DNA of 64,000 nucleotides. It comes from Lachnospiraceae bacterium C1.1 (lineage in GTDB: Bacteria; Bacillota; Clostridia; Lachnospirales; Lachnospiraceae). The translations under genes were made by a program, and so were the position numbers. The stretch lies in the NCBI GenBank assembly GCA_030434875.1, contig JAUISW010000001.1:755501-819500 (forward strand), written 5' to 3'. Within the stretch, counting starts at the first letter, position 1. Every line of letters begins with the position of its first letter. Positions 53,627-63,290 of the stretch are shown piece by piece. The notes below the pieces were generated by a model. That model did not search any database and was not told the origin of the DNA. It saw only the letters and a list, made by a program, of their open reading frames with translations.

Positions 53627-54601
53627 ATGACTTTTAATCTGGAAGAACTCCTTAAGGGAGCCGAAAATATCGCTGTAAGTGCTCATGTGAGACCTGATGG
53701 TGATGCTGTAGGTTCTACTTTGGGACTTTATAATTATATAAAGCTTTTGCATCCTGAGAAAAAAGTAACTCTTTTTTTGGAGAAGCCCGAAGAGGTATTT
53801 TCATATCTCAAAGGTTTTGATGAAATAGTCACACCTGAGAAGGTCAATGAACTTAAAGTTAAGGAATTTGATCTTTTCTTTGCACTTGATCTTGGAGATA
53901 CAGAGCGCCTTGGTTTTGCTGCTGATTTCTTTGAAAGTGCTGAAACTAAGGCCTGCATAGATCACCATATAAGTAATACCGGTTTTACGGAGAATGATTA
54001 CATAGTTCCGGAGGCCAGCTCGACATCTGAACTTGTTTATGATCTTATGGATCAGTCAAAAATCGATCTTGAGATCGCTAAATGTATTTATACAGGAATC
54101 ATACATGATACAGGTATTTTCCAGTATTCTAATACATCTGAAAAAACGATGCGCATTGCAGGACATCTTATAAGCTTTGGCTTTGATTTTACAGAGATCA
54201 TAAACAAGAGCTTTTATGAGAAGACTTATGTTCAGACCCAGATAATGGGCAGAGCGATCATGGAAAGCATAAGATTTATGGATGGCAGATGTATAGCATC
54301 TATGATAGATCATAAGATCATGGAGCTTTATGAAGCAACAAGCCAGGATATTCAAGGTATTGCAAGCCAGCTCCTTCTCACTAAGGGTGTTGAATGTGCT
54401 ATATTTATGTATGAATCAGCTCCATTTACTTATAAGGTATCTATGAGATCCGGCAATAAGGTTGATGTTGCTGAGATCGCCACACAGTTTGGAGGCGGCG
54501 GCCATAAAAAAGCAGCCGGTTTCACCATGAGCGGCACTTACCACGATATACTCAATAATATTTCAGAATTGATAGAGAAACAGCTTGAAGCAGCAGAATA
54601 A
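53627..54601 (+). CDS. nrnA: DHH-family oligoribonuclease/pAp phosphatase, NrnA-like
   Basis: A 324-residue DHH/DHHA1 phosphoesterase. It has VRPDGDAVGST, DLGD and the motif ACIDHHISN; the C-terminal RNA-binding domain has GGGGHKKAAG. NrnA degrades nano-RNA and dephosphorylates pAp. Two ATGs (53624, 53627) are possible; the second has better distance to GAGGGG. Confidence 0.92.
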   Translation: MTFNLEELLKGAENIAVSAHVRPDGDAVGSTLGLYNYIKLLHPEKKVTLFLEKPEEVFSYLKGFDEIVTPEKVNELKVKEFDLFFALDLGDTERLGFAADFFESAETKACIDHHISNTGFTENDYIVPEASSTSELVYDLMDQSKIDLEIAKCIYTGIIHDTGIFQYSNTSEKTMRIAGHLISFGFDFTEIINKSFYEKTYVQTQIMGRAIMESIRFMDGRCIASMIDHKIMELYEATSQDIQGIASQLLLTKGVECAIFMYESAPFTYKVSMRSGNKVDVAEIATQFGGGGHKKAAGFTMSGTYHDILNNISELIEKQLEAAE

Positions 54602-55472
54602 TTACAATGGAATAATTCCAATAATGAAAGAAGCAGGGTATACCTCTAATGATGTGGTTGCAAAACTCAGGGGTATACTTCACATGAGAAAGATCGGGCA
54701 TACAGGTACACTGGATCCGGATGCAACCGGAGTACTGCCTGTATGTCTTGGAAGGGGAACTAAACTTGTCAGTCTTCTGACAGATACAGATAAAGAGTAC
54801 CTATGCAGGGCAAAGCTTGGAATAACAACAGATACTGAGGATATTTCCGGTAAGATCACTTCTGAGGCTGATTTTTCTGATGTGACAGAAGAAAAGCTTT
54901 TAGAGGTCATGAAGAGCTTTGTAGGCGAATATGATCAGATTCCTCCTATGTTCTCAGCGAAGAAGGTTAATGGAAAAAAACTGTATGAGCTTGCTAGGGA
55001 AGGTAAAGTCATTGAAAGAAAAGCCTGCAGGATCATAATAAAAAGTCTTCGGCTTTTATCGTTTGAAAATGGTGAATACAGTTTTCTTGTTGAATGCAGT
55101 AAGGGCACTTATATCCGTTCTTTATGCCGAGATATAGGTGAAAAGCTTGGATGCGGTTCAGCTATGCTTTCACTTGTAAGAACCCGAGCCGGCGGTTTTG
55201 CAAAAGACGAAGCTATCACGCTTGATGAGTGTGAGAAAATTGAAAAGGCGGGAGAATTTCTTAAATATCTCAAACCTATGGATAGTGTTTTTGAAGATTA
55301 TGAGAAATTTACAGCTGACGAAATCCTTGAGAAAAAGATTAGAAATGGTAATTCATTTACTGCTGCACTTAAGGACGGCAAATACAGGGTTTATTTACCT
55401 GATGGAACCTTTGCAGCGGTTTATGAACTGGAGAATAAAACAGCTAAAATATGCGGATATTTTCTGACGTAA
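54585..55472 (+). CDS. truB: tRNA pseudouridine(55) synthase TruB
   Basis: A 295-residue protein that makes pseudouridine 55 in the tRNA T-loop. NGIIPIMKEAGYTSNDVV and GHTGTLDPDATGVLP (with the catalytic Asp) are clear. The C-terminal PUA-like part is present. The start is TTG 54585, within nrnA, needed to include NGIIP. Confidence 0.95.
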   Translation: MKQQNNYNGIIPIMKEAGYTSNDVVAKLRGILHMRKIGHTGTLDPDATGVLPVCLGRGTKLVSLLTDTDKEYLCRAKLGITTDTEDISGKITSEADFSDVTEEKLLEVMKSFVGEYDQIPPMFSAKKVNGKKLYELAREGKVIERKACRIIIKSLRLLSFENGEYSFLVECSKGTYIRSLCRDIGEKLGCGSAMLSLVRTRAGGFAKDEAITLDECEKIEKAGEFLKYLKPMDSVFEDYEKFTADEILEKKIRNGNSFTAALKDGKYRVYLPDGTFAAVYELENKTAKICGYFLT

Positions 55473-56392
55473 AAAAATTTAAGAGTGAATCCGGAATCGG
55501 AAAATCCGGGACTGCACTGGCAATTGGAAAGTTTGATGGCATTCATTTGGGTCATCAGAAACTACTTGAAACAGTGAAGTCGTATAAAAACAAAGGGCTT
55601 GCCACAGTTGTCTTTACTTTTGATAAACCTATGGCGGCCTTTTTTTCGGGACATGATGTTCAGGTGCTCACCACTAATGAAGAGCGCAGGGAGTATCTGG
55701 CAGAACTGGGAATTGATTTTTTGATAGAATTTCCTGTTAATGATGAAACCATAAGCATAGAACCGGAGGTTTTTGTTAAAGATATATTGGTTCACCGCTT
55801 GAATGCAAAGGTTATTGCAGCCGGAAATGATTGCAGTTTCGGTAAAGGAGGAAGGGGTGATATTGAGCTCCTTCGTTCAATGCAGGAAAAATTTGGATAT
55901 ATAACTGTTGAAGTTGAAAAGATAAGCTTTGAAGATGACATTATCAGTTCAACACTTGTTCGTTCGATGGTTTCTGATGGAAACATGGAGACGGCTATGG
56001 AGCTGTTAGGACACCCTTATTCAGTTTCCGGCAGGGTCAGCCATGGAAGAAAGCTTGGAAGTTCTGAGCTTGCAATGCCAACAGTAAACATAATGCCCCG
56101 TTCTGACAAGCTTTTACCTCCGTTTGGTGTATATTTTTCAAACGTAATTATTGGAAGTTCGGTTTATCACGGCATTACAAATATCGGAAGGAAGCCGACT
56201 GTCTCAGACAATGAAGCCATCGGAGTTGAGACATATATATATGACTTTAATGATGATCTCTATGGGGAAGAACTAAAGGTGGACTTACTCCATTGGCGAA
56301 GAGAAGAGATCAAATTTCCAAATCTTGATGCATTAAAAAAACAGATGCATGAGGATATGAACAAGGGAAGAGAGTTTTTTTCCTTGACGTGA
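55451..56392 (+). CDS. ribF: Bifunctional riboflavin kinase/FAD synthetase
   Basis: A 313-residue protein making FMN and FAD from riboflavin. The N-terminal adenylyltransferase domain has GKFDGIHLGHQKL and the C-terminal flavokinase GRKPTVSDN and HWRREEIKF. It overlaps the end of truB. Confidence 0.95.
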   Translation: MRIFSDVKKFKSESGIGKSGTALAIGKFDGIHLGHQKLLETVKSYKNKGLATVVFTFDKPMAAFFSGHDVQVLTTNEERREYLAELGIDFLIEFPVNDETISIEPEVFVKDILVHRLNAKVIAAGNDCSFGKGGRGDIELLRSMQEKFGYITVEVEKISFEDDIISSTLVRSMVSDGNMETAMELLGHPYSVSGRVSHGRKLGSSELAMPTVNIMPRSDKLLPPFGVYFSNVIIGSSVYHGITNIGRKPTVSDNEAIGVETYIYDFNDDLYGEELKVDLLHWRREEIKFPNLDALKKQMHEDMNKGREFFSLT

Positions 56393-56412
56393 ATAGACGC
56401 CTGTGTTAGTAT
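56384..56412 (+). promoter_or_regulatory. Promoter of rpsO
   Basis: TTGACG (56384-56389), 17 bp, TAGTAT (56407-56412), starting inside ribF. It gives a leader of about 85 nt before rpsO. The leader contains GC-rich stretches that can fold and may bind S15 for autoregulation. Confidence 0.6.
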
Positions 56413-56506
56413 TTTAAGAGCGATATTTCCGCTGCTCGGTCAGGAGCTGCTCCGGCTTGGGCTTAGCAGACGGGTTATTGAATTTATTTTATAAGGAGAA
56501 AGAAAA

Positions 56507-56773
56507 ATGATAACAAAAGAGAAAAAGGCAGAACTCGTTGAAAAGTATGGTAAGAGTGCAGGTGATACAGGATCTACAGAAGTACAGGTAGCTATCCTTA
56601 CAGAGCGTATCGCAGAGCTCACAGAGCACCTTAAGATCAACAAGCATGATCATCACTCAAGACGTGGACTTCTCAAGATGGTTGGTAAGAGACGTGGTCT
56701 TCTTGCATACCTTAAAAATAAGGATATCGACCGTTATCGTCAGCTGATTGAAAAGTTAGGCCTCAGAAAGTAA
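56507..56773 (+). CDS. rpsO: 30S ribosomal protein S15
   Basis: An 88-residue S15, almost identical in layout to the family ([34 protein letters not shown]). It binds 16S rRNA early in assembly. TAAGGAG precedes the ATG. A strong terminator follows. Confidence 0.98.
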   Translation: MITKEKKAELVEKYGKSAGDTGSTEVQVAILTERIAELTEHLKINKHDHHSRRGLLKMVGKRRGLLAYLKNKDIDRYRQLIEKLGLRK

Positions 56774-56780
56774 GTTATCT

Positions 56781-56812
56781 AAGGGCGGGAAAACAAATTT
56801 CCCGCCCTTTTA
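56781..56812 (+). terminator. Terminator after rpsO
   Basis: A 12-bp GC-rich stem (56781-56792 with 56798-56809), five-base loop and T-run. Confidence 0.93.
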
Positions 56813-56861
56813 ATCATTATATGAAATGTTTTAGCCGCATTCCGCGGCAGAAGGAGAAGAA

Positions 56862-58949
56862 ATGGCATATAAAACTTATTCAATGGAGCTTGCAGGAAAA
56901 ACTCTTTCAATTGATATTGACAGAGTTGGAAAACAGGCAAACGGCTGTGCATTTATGCACTATGGGGATACAACCGTTCTTTGTACTGCAACCGCTTCAA
57001 AACAGCCCCGTGAAGGCATAGATTTTTTCCCACTTTCAGTAGAATATGAAGAAAAGTTCTACTCTGTAGGAAAAATGCCCGGAGGTTTCAACAAGCGTGA
57101 AGGAAAGGCTTCTGAGAATGCAGTTCTTACAAGCCGTGTTATCGACAGACCTATGCGTCCTCTTTTCCCTAAGGACTATAGAAATGATGTAACTCTTGAT
57201 GCAATGGTAATGGCAGTTGATCCTGAGTGCCGTCCTGAGCTTGTAGCTATGCTTGGATGTGCTCTTGCAACTACAATTTCCGATATACCTTTTGACGGTC
57301 CCTGCGCAATGACCCAGATGGGAATGAAGGACGGAGAATTTATCGTAAATCCTTCTCAGAAAGAATGGGACGAGGGTGACTTAAAGCTTACCGTAGCTTC
57401 AGTTGGACAGAAGGTTATCATGATCGAAGCCGGCGCTAATGAAATTTCTGATGAAAAGATGATCGAGGCAATTTATAAGTGCCATGATGTAAACCTTCAG
57501 ATCATAGAATTTTTCAAGACTATTCAGGCAGAGGTTGGAAAGCCCAAGCATGAATATGAGAGCTGCGCTATACCTGAGGCAATGTTCGAGAAGATGAAGG
57601 AAATTGTTACTCCTGAAGAAATGGAAGTAGCAACTTTCTCAGATGACAAGCAGACAAGAGAAGCTGCTGTTGCTGCAGCACAGGAAAAGATCCAGGAAGC
57701 TCTTGCAGATAATGAAGAGTGGGCACCTCTTGTTCCCGAAGCAGTATATCAGTATCAGAAGAAGACCGTTCGTAAGATGATCCTGAAAGATCAGAAGAGA
57801 CCTGATGGACGTGGAATCAAAGAGATCCGTCCTCTTGCAGCAGAGGTTGATATTATTCCAAGAGTTCATGGTTCTGCTATGTTCACACGTGGACAGACTC
57901 AGATCTGTGATGTAGTTACTCTTGCACCTCTTTCAGAGAAGCAGAAGGTTGACGGACTTGATGGAAATATCACAGAGAAGAGATATATCCATCATTATAA
58001 TTTCCCTTCATACTCTGTTGGAGAGACAAAGGTATCAAGAGGTCCGGGACGTCGTGAGATCGGACACGGAGCTCTTGCAGAGAGAGCTATGCTCCCTGTA
58101 CTTCCTTCAGAGGAAGAGTTCCCTTATGCAATCCGTGCTGTATCTGAGACTTTTGAATCAAATGGTTCAACCTCACAGGCTTCAGTATGTGCGTCATGTA
58201 TGGCACTTATGGCAGCAGGTGTACCGCTTAAGAGCCAGGTTGCAGGTATTTCCTGTGGTCTTGTAACAGGCGATACAGATGATGATTATATCGTTCTTAC
58301 AGATATTCAGGGTCTTGAAGATTTCTTCGGAGACATGGACTTCAAGGTAGCAGGTACACATGACGGTATCACAGCTATCCAGATGGATATCAAGATTCAC
58401 GGACTTACACGTCCTATCGTTGAGCAGGCTATCAGACAGTGTCATGAAGCAAGACTGTACATTATGGATAACGTAATGACTCCTGCTATCGCTGAGCCAA
58501 GACCGACAGTTGGTGAATATGCACCTAAGATCATTCTTACAAAGATCGATCCTGAGAAGATCGGTGAAGTTGTAGGTCAGCGTGGAAAGACTATCAATGA
58601 GATCATTTCACGTACAGGTGTTAAGATAGACATCGATGATGAGGGTCTTGTATCCGTATGTGGTGAAAATAAAAATATGATGGATCTCGCTCTCAATTAC
58701 ATCAATACGATTGTAAGTGAGTTTGAAGAAGGCAAGATTTATGAGGGAAATGTTGTATCCATTAAGGAATTCGGCGCATTTATAGAGTTTGCACCGGGTA
58801 AAGAGGGAATGGTTCACATTTCAAAGATCGCTGATCACCGTATTGCACATGTTGAGGATGTACTTACACTTGGAGATCATGTTAAGGTTAAGTGCATGGG
58901 CAAGGACAGAATGGGAAGACTTTCATTCTCAATAAAGGATGCTAATTGA
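56862..58949 (+). CDS. pnp: Polynucleotide phosphorylase
   Basis: A 695-residue PNPase with two RNase PH domains (about 1-210 and 310-540), an intervening helical domain, KH (about 555-615, with VVGQRGKTINEI) and S1 (about 622-692). It degrades RNA 3' to 5' with phosphate. AAGGAGAAGAA precedes ATG 56862. A small stem GCCGC-ATTCC-GCGGC lies at 56833-56847 in the leader, possibly part of autocontrol. Confidence 0.98.
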   Translation: MAYKTYSMELAGKTLSIDIDRVGKQANGCAFMHYGDTTVLCTATASKQPREGIDFFPLSVEYEEKFYSVGKMPGGFNKREGKASENAVLTSRVIDRPMRPLFPKDYRNDVTLDAMVMAVDPECRPELVAMLGCALATTISDIPFDGPCAMTQMGMKDGEFIVNPSQKEWDEGDLKLTVASVGQKVIMIEAGANEISDEKMIEAIYKCHDVNLQIIEFFKTIQAEVGKPKHEYESCAIPEAMFEKMKEIVTPEEMEVATFSDDKQTREAAVAAAQEKIQEALADNEEWAPLVPEAVYQYQKKTVRKMILKDQKRPDGRGIKEIRPLAAEVDIIPRVHGSAMFTRGQTQICDVVTLAPLSEKQKVDGLDGNITEKRYIHHYNFPSYSVGETKVSRGPGRREIGHGALAERAMLPVLPSEEEFPYAIRAVSETFESNGSTSQASVCASCMALMAAGVPLKSQVAGISCGLVTGDTDDDYIVLTDIQGLEDFFGDMDFKVAGTHDGITAIQMDIKIHGLTRPIVEQAIRQCHEARLYIMDNVMTPAIAEPRPTVGEYAPKIILTKIDPEKIGEVVGQRGKTINEIISRTGVKIDIDDEGLVSVCGENKNMMDLALNYINTIVSEFEEGKIYEGNVVSIKEFGAFIEFAPGKEGMVHISKIADHRIAHVEDVLTLGDHVKVKCMGKDRMGRLSFSIKDAN

Positions 58950-58987
58950 TCGGTCATGAGTTGATCTGATCTGGCTGAACAGATATT

Positions 58988-59016
58988 AAAAGGCTTCGCA
59001 ATAATGCGGAGCCTTT
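58988..59016 (+). terminator. Terminator after pnp
   Basis: A 12-bp stem with one G-T pair (58988-58999 region with 59005-59016), a four-base loop and a short T-run. Confidence 0.8.
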
Positions 59017-59049
59017 GATTTTCTGAATTTATTTTTGGAGAATAATTTT

Positions 59050-60525
59050 ATGAAAAAGTTAAAAGATTTAATTGCTGAAATAGATTACAGTCTCATTGCA
59101 GGCACAATAGCTGAGCAGGAGATATCCGAGCTTGTATATGATTCCAGAAAAATCAGTAAAGACTGTCTCTTTGTCTGCATAGAGGGGGCAAATTTTGATG
59201 GACATACTGCTGCAAAAGATGCATTTGAAAAAGGCGCAGCTGCAGTCATTGTAGAGAAAAATATTGATAGCAGTGAGAGTGGAGATACCGCTGTAATAAA
59301 GGTTGAAAGTACAAGATATGCGCTTGCTTTTACATCAGCAGCATGGTTCGGCAATCCTGCAGATGAAATGAAGATTATCGGAATTACCGGAACAAAGGGC
59401 AAGACAACTACTTCATTCCTTACAAAGGCAATCTTAGAAGCTGCAGGACACAAGGTTGGACTCATCGGAACAATTGAAACTATAATCGGAGATGAGCATA
59501 TTCCTGCAAAGAATACCACTCCTGAATCATATATCTTACAGGAGACTTTCAGGAAAATGGCTGACGAAGGATGCGACAGCGTTGTAATGGAAGTATCAAG
59601 CCAGGCTCTTATGATGCACAGAAGCCAGGGATTTATATTTGATTATGGCGTATTTACAAATATTGAGCCTGATCATATAGGTCCGGGAGAACATAAGGAT
59701 TTCGAAGATTATCTTCATTGTAAGGGACTTCTGTTTAAGCAGTGCAAAGTTGGAATTGTAAACGGAGATGATCCGCATGTCGAGGAGCTTCTTAAAGGAC
59801 ACAGCTGCGAAGTTCAGACCTTTGGACGTGGGGAAAAGAATGACTTAAGAGTATCCGGAGAAGAACTTGTAAAGATTCCTGGTGAACTTGGTGTCAAATT
59901 TAAGATGCATGGAATTAAGGAGATGGAAGCAGAAGTTGGAACTCCGGGTGAGTTCAGTGTCTATAATGCTCTTTGTGCCGCTGCTGTATGTCTTAATTTT
60001 GGCGTTTCTGACGACGCTATAAAAAATGCACTTAAAAATGCAAGGGTTAAAGGCAGAATTGAATCAGTAAAGGTTTCTGACAAATTCTCCCTTCTTATAG
60101 ATTATGCTCACAACGCAATGGCACTTGAAAGCCTGCTTACGTCACTGCGTAAGTATGAGCCGAAGCGCCTTGTTTCTGTTTTTGGATGCGGAGGAAACAG
60201 ATCAAAGCTCAGGCGTTTTGAAATGGGTGAGGTTTCCGGAAAATATGCTGATTTTACCATTATCACATCGGATAATCCGAGATTTGAAGAGCCTGAAGCG
60301 ATCATGGATGACATTGAGACAGGTATAAAAAAGACCGATGGAAAATATATAAGGATCAGCGACCGTAAAGAAGCGATCAGATACGCTATTGAAAATGGTC
60401 AGGAGGGTGATCTTATTATACTTGCCGGAAAGGGACATGAAGATTACCAGGAAATAAAAGGTGTAAAATATCCGATGGATGAGAGGGTATTGATAGCTGA
60501 AGTATTAGAAGAATTAAAAAAATAA
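59050..60525 (+). CDS. murE: UDP-MurNAc-tripeptide synthetase, meso-DAP-adding
   Basis: A 491-residue Mur ligase. ATP site GITGTKGKTTT, central LIDYAHN and the C-terminal DNPR motif (TSDNPRFEEPEAI), which marks enzymes adding meso-diaminopimelate. It acts in the cytoplasm on the peptidoglycan precursor. The start is ATG 59050 after TTTGGAG; TTG 59035 is upstream in frame. Confidence 0.95.
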   Translation: MKKLKDLIAEIDYSLIAGTIAEQEISELVYDSRKISKDCLFVCIEGANFDGHTAAKDAFEKGAAAVIVEKNIDSSESGDTAVIKVESTRYALAFTSAAWFGNPADEMKIIGITGTKGKTTTSFLTKAILEAAGHKVGLIGTIETIIGDEHIPAKNTTPESYILQETFRKMADEGCDSVVMEVSSQALMMHRSQGFIFDYGVFTNIEPDHIGPGEHKDFEDYLHCKGLLFKQCKVGIVNGDDPHVEELLKGHSCEVQTFGRGEKNDLRVSGEELVKIPGELGVKFKMHGIKEMEAEVGTPGEFSVYNALCAAAVCLNFGVSDDAIKNALKNARVKGRIESVKVSDKFSLLIDYAHNAMALESLLTSLRKYEPKRLVSVFGCGGNRSKLRRFEMGEVSGKYADFTIITSDNPRFEEPEAIMDDIETGIKKTDGKYIRISDRKEAIRYAIENGQEGDLIILAGKGHEDYQEIKGVKYPMDERVLIAEVLEELKK

Positions 60526-60534
60526 CATAAATAT

Positions 60535-60583
60535 AAGCACTTTTTGCTGTATAAGAATATTTCATGCAGTAAAAAGTGCTTTG
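60535..60583 (+). terminator. Hairpin after murE
   Basis: An 11-bp AT-rich inverted repeat (60535-60545 with 60571-60581) directly after the murE stop. Pairing extends partly inward. A weak terminator is likely. Confidence 0.6.
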
Positions 60584-60593
60584 AACTTTATAG

Positions 60594-60806
60594 GAGTAAA
60601 TGTTACTGTTCACAGGCAAACTGCGCACCTCGCTACTCTGTACGCTATTTCACTAAGTGCTGAAGCACTAAGTGAAATATGTGTGCGCAGTTATGCCACA
60701 ATAACCCTGACTTAACATTGGGTTTTGCTCATTGCCGCAGGCAATTTTAAATAGCAAAACCCGTTACTGGAGCACGCTGAAAGCGTGTGAACAGTAACGA
60801 GTAAAT
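60594..60806. mobile_element. MITE-like inverted-repeat element, copy 2
   Basis: Terminal inverted repeats GTTACTGTTCACA (60602-60614) and TGTGAACAGTAAC (60786-60798) are flanked by direct repeats GAGTAAAT (60594-60601, 60799-60806). Inside lies GGGTTTTGCT…AGCAAAACCC with an ATTGCC/GGCAAT loop; the inner block is in the opposite orientation to copy 1. An extra long stem at 60650-60680 makes this copy larger. No coding capacity. Confidence 0.82.
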
Positions 60807-60940
60807 TTCTTTTGACTGATGCCATAACGTTAGCGTAAAATTTCCCTCGGAAAATTGAATAGAAAAGAAAAAAGAACATCCTGACGTGTGATATGATATT
60901 AGCTTGTGACACAAATATCATTACGGAGGATGTTCTCTTT

Positions 60941-62443
60941 ATGGAAAACATTATACGCTATTTTATGTATGACTGCATCAAAAATCTTTTCAACACCAAA
61001 CTCAATCTTTACAAAGATACAACTGACCTGGCATACTTTGTATTAAACGTGCAGGAAGAAGTCCAGGAGCTTGGAAGACGGTTCATACAGGATACTCTGC
61101 AGGAAATGAACCAGCTGATTAAGGATATGCCTGAGCGCAAAAACAACTGGTATGTTGAGCATAAAGGAGATTCCAAAAAGATCCTTACGTCATTAGGAGA
61201 GGTCATTGTAAACAAGACCCTTTATACATCAAAATTTGAAACAGATGAAAACGGGAAATATCTGGAATGCTATCTTTTGGATAAGGTTCTCGGGCTGAGT
61301 CCAAATCAAGCCATGACAGAAGATGTCACAGCAAAAATATACAAAGAAGCAGCGCTCACCTCGTATCAAAAAGCAGGTGAGGAAGCAACTGCCAGAGAAG
61401 GTGTTACAAAAGCTGCAGTAAAAAATATACTGCACAGTACACGCTTTCCGAAAAACTTCCAGATACCGGAGCAAAAGCGTATAGTAGAATACCTCTATAT
61501 TGATGCAGACGAAGACCATTATCATCTTCAGTTCCAGTCCAGTCGGGGAGACCTGAAATATAATTCTGTTGGAAGAAAACTGAACGGTGCAATCAATAAG
61601 ATCATATATGTATTTGAGGGTATAGAGCCTGTTAGTCCTAAAAGCAAACGGAATCATTTAATAAATACCCACTATTTCTGTCGTGGCAGTGAAGAGGATA
61701 ATAAGCAGCTCTGGAAAGAGGTATTTGATTACATAGAAAACAAGTATGATACAAGTGCAATAAAGAAAATATATGTCAACTCTGATGGAGGAACATGGAT
61801 CAAGTCAGGTTACAGAGGGCTTGCGGATGTTACATTTGTTCTTGATGAATTCCATATATCAAAGTACGTTAGCAAACTTATTCAGCATACAAAAGATTCT
61901 GAAGATGATGCAAGATCAGAAGTAATGGCAGCCATACGGGATGGAAAAAAATCTGATTTCTTTGAGGTAGTAGAAAAGCTTAAAAACTGTACCACTTCGG
62001 AAGCAGTAGTTCAGAGGATTGATTCTGCAGCGTCATATATTTCTTCAAACTGGACTGCGGCAAAGTACCGGTTAAAAAAATCAGAAGGAGTTGTAGCCTG
62101 CAGTGCAGAGGGACATGTCTGCCATGTACTGTCCAAGAGGATGAGTACGTTGCCGATGGGATGGTGCAGGTTAGGCGGATCCAAGATGGCTCGCTTGCGT
62201 GAGTATTATTATAATGGTGGAGATATGCTGGAACTGGCAAGGTTTCAGAGGAAAGAAATCCCCATGGCTGCAGGAGCCGAAGAAGTAGTTCTTAGTGCAC
62301 GGGCAATGCTAAATTCAGAGCGAACTGACAGGAGTAAATCACTGATCGAATATGGCAAATATGCTGAAAGTATCCGCTCAAGTATATCAGTACAAAGCAG
62401 TAAAAGACTAAGTTTCCAACTTAATGGCAAATTGAAATTTTGA
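60941..62443 (+). CDS. ISLre2-family (UPF0236) transposase
   Basis: A 500-residue transposase of the UPF0236/ISLre2 type. It has a Lys-rich N-terminal part, a region with FVLDEFHISKYV and the catalytic acidic residues expected in VNSDGGTWI and later helices. ATG 60941 follows CGGAGGA; the frame is open upstream without a ribosome site. The length is usual, so it may be active. Element ends could not be identified with confidence. Whether it mobilises the adjacent MITE is unknown. Confidence 0.85.
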   Translation: MENIIRYFMYDCIKNLFNTKLNLYKDTTDLAYFVLNVQEEVQELGRRFIQDTLQEMNQLIKDMPERKNNWYVEHKGDSKKILTSLGEVIVNKTLYTSKFETDENGKYLECYLLDKVLGLSPNQAMTEDVTAKIYKEAALTSYQKAGEEATAREGVTKAAVKNILHSTRFPKNFQIPEQKRIVEYLYIDADEDHYHLQFQSSRGDLKYNSVGRKLNGAINKIIYVFEGIEPVSPKSKRNHLINTHYFCRGSEEDNKQLWKEVFDYIENKYDTSAIKKIYVNSDGGTWIKSGYRGLADVTFVLDEFHISKYVSKLIQHTKDSEDDARSEVMAAIRDGKKSDFFEVVEKLKNCTTSEAVVQRIDSAASYISSNWTAAKYRLKKSEGVVACSAEGHVCHVLSKRMSTLPMGWCRLGGSKMARLREYYYNGGDMLELARFQRKEIPMAAGAEEVVLSARAMLNSERTDRSKSLIEYGKYAESIRSSISVQSSKRLSFQLNGKLKF

Positions 62444-62587
62444 TAGTGATAGTTTGAGCTATTTGAGCCAGGGATGATCGTCACGTATCAGCAAAATATA
62501 GTGCCAGGTGAGGTATGAAAACATGATCCATGGAAAAGTCTCAGATGAACCTTGAAATGAAAAACTGAAGATGTAGGTTTAACATTG

Positions 62588-62668
62588 CAGAGCCACTTTT
62601 CGCCCACCCCGTTTACTTTTGATGGTAAGCGAAATGCAACTGCCCCACCCCAGCTCAAAGTGGCTCTG
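62588..62668. repeat. Inverted repeat with 12-bp arms
   Basis: CAGAGCCACTTT (62588-62599) and AAAGTGGCTCTG (62657-62668) enclose 57 bp with two C-rich blocks (CCCACCCC, CCCCACCCC). Confidence 0.8.
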
Positions 62669-62859
62669 TGGATGTGACAGCACTTGTACTGTATATGTCG
62701 TTGCCGAATTTCCTAAGGCTTAAGACAGCTTCATGGAATTTTTATCTATTTTGACTTCCTTAAAATCAAGGTTTTAGAACTAAAGACATGCGGTAAAGGT
62801 TACATTACCCTTCAAAACTGCGAGGGCTTATTTATTGAACCCTGAAATAGAAAAAGCCA

Positions 62860-63056
62860 GGGGAAAGGTGGAACGTATCCAAAAGAAACATCATTTGAAC
62901 CCGCCCGGCGAAATCAGCTTTTTACGCAGACTTGTGCCACAGGCGAAGAGCTCTTAGTCTTGAACGAATCGCCTGTGGCACTATGTCGGAGTTAAAGCGG
63001 AGTTCGACGGAAAGTCGGGTTCTTGTGTTTCGTTGGATACGTTCCGACCTTTCCCC
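62860..63056. repeat. Nested inverted-repeat structure of about 197 bp
   Basis: Outer arms of about 31 bp (62860-62890 and 63026-63056) are near-complementary with one indel and few mismatches. The middle arms GAACCCG/CGGGTTC (62897-62903, 63016-63022) and a perfect inner 13-bp pair (62934-62946, 62969-62981) share the same axis. Together they could form one long cruciform or RNA hairpin. It may be a second kind of MITE. Confidence 0.8.
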
Positions 63057-63208
63057 GTCAAATTTAAAATATTTGTCATAAAGGGCTTTTTAAAACAAGA
63101 AAAACATGATACAATCTATATGCATCTAATATCATATCTGAGTGCATAAGGATTTTCTATTTTCAAATTTCCGAGTACAAATTTACGCTGCCTGCCATAA
63201 CCATATGT

Positions 63209-63237
63209 TTGGCATAAAGAGGCTTTTATGATATAAT
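63209..63237 (+). promoter_or_regulatory. Promoter of priA
   Basis: TTGGCA (63209-63214), 17 bp, TATAAT (63232-63237), followed by GGAAGG before the priA ATG at 63291. Confidence 0.75.
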
Positions 63238-63290
63238 TAACTTTTGCAAAAGATGATTATTTCTTTTAAATAAATCTGGAAGGATGATAA

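Larger units (their letters stand above)
62444..63290. other. Non-coding region with nested palindromes before priA
   Basis: About 850 bp without a supported gene. It carries a hairpin at 62588-62668 and a large nested inverted-repeat structure at 62860-63056, then AT-rich DNA and the priA promoter. Part of it probably is the right end of the transposon; the border is not visible by eye. Confidence 0.6.

Noticed and set aside
56393..56506. A named riboswitch upstream of rpsO
   Set aside because: The leader can fold but shows no ligand-riboswitch core that I recognise; a ribosomal-protein leader is more likely.
59085..59519. A 144-codon minus-strand frame in murE
   Set aside because: Antisense of the Mur ligase domain with no recognisable motifs.
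60594..60806. Treating the inverted repeats as the ends of the ISLre2 element
   Set aside because: Both 13-bp ends and both direct repeats lie on the same side of the transposase gene, and copy 1 has no transposase, so it is a separate element.
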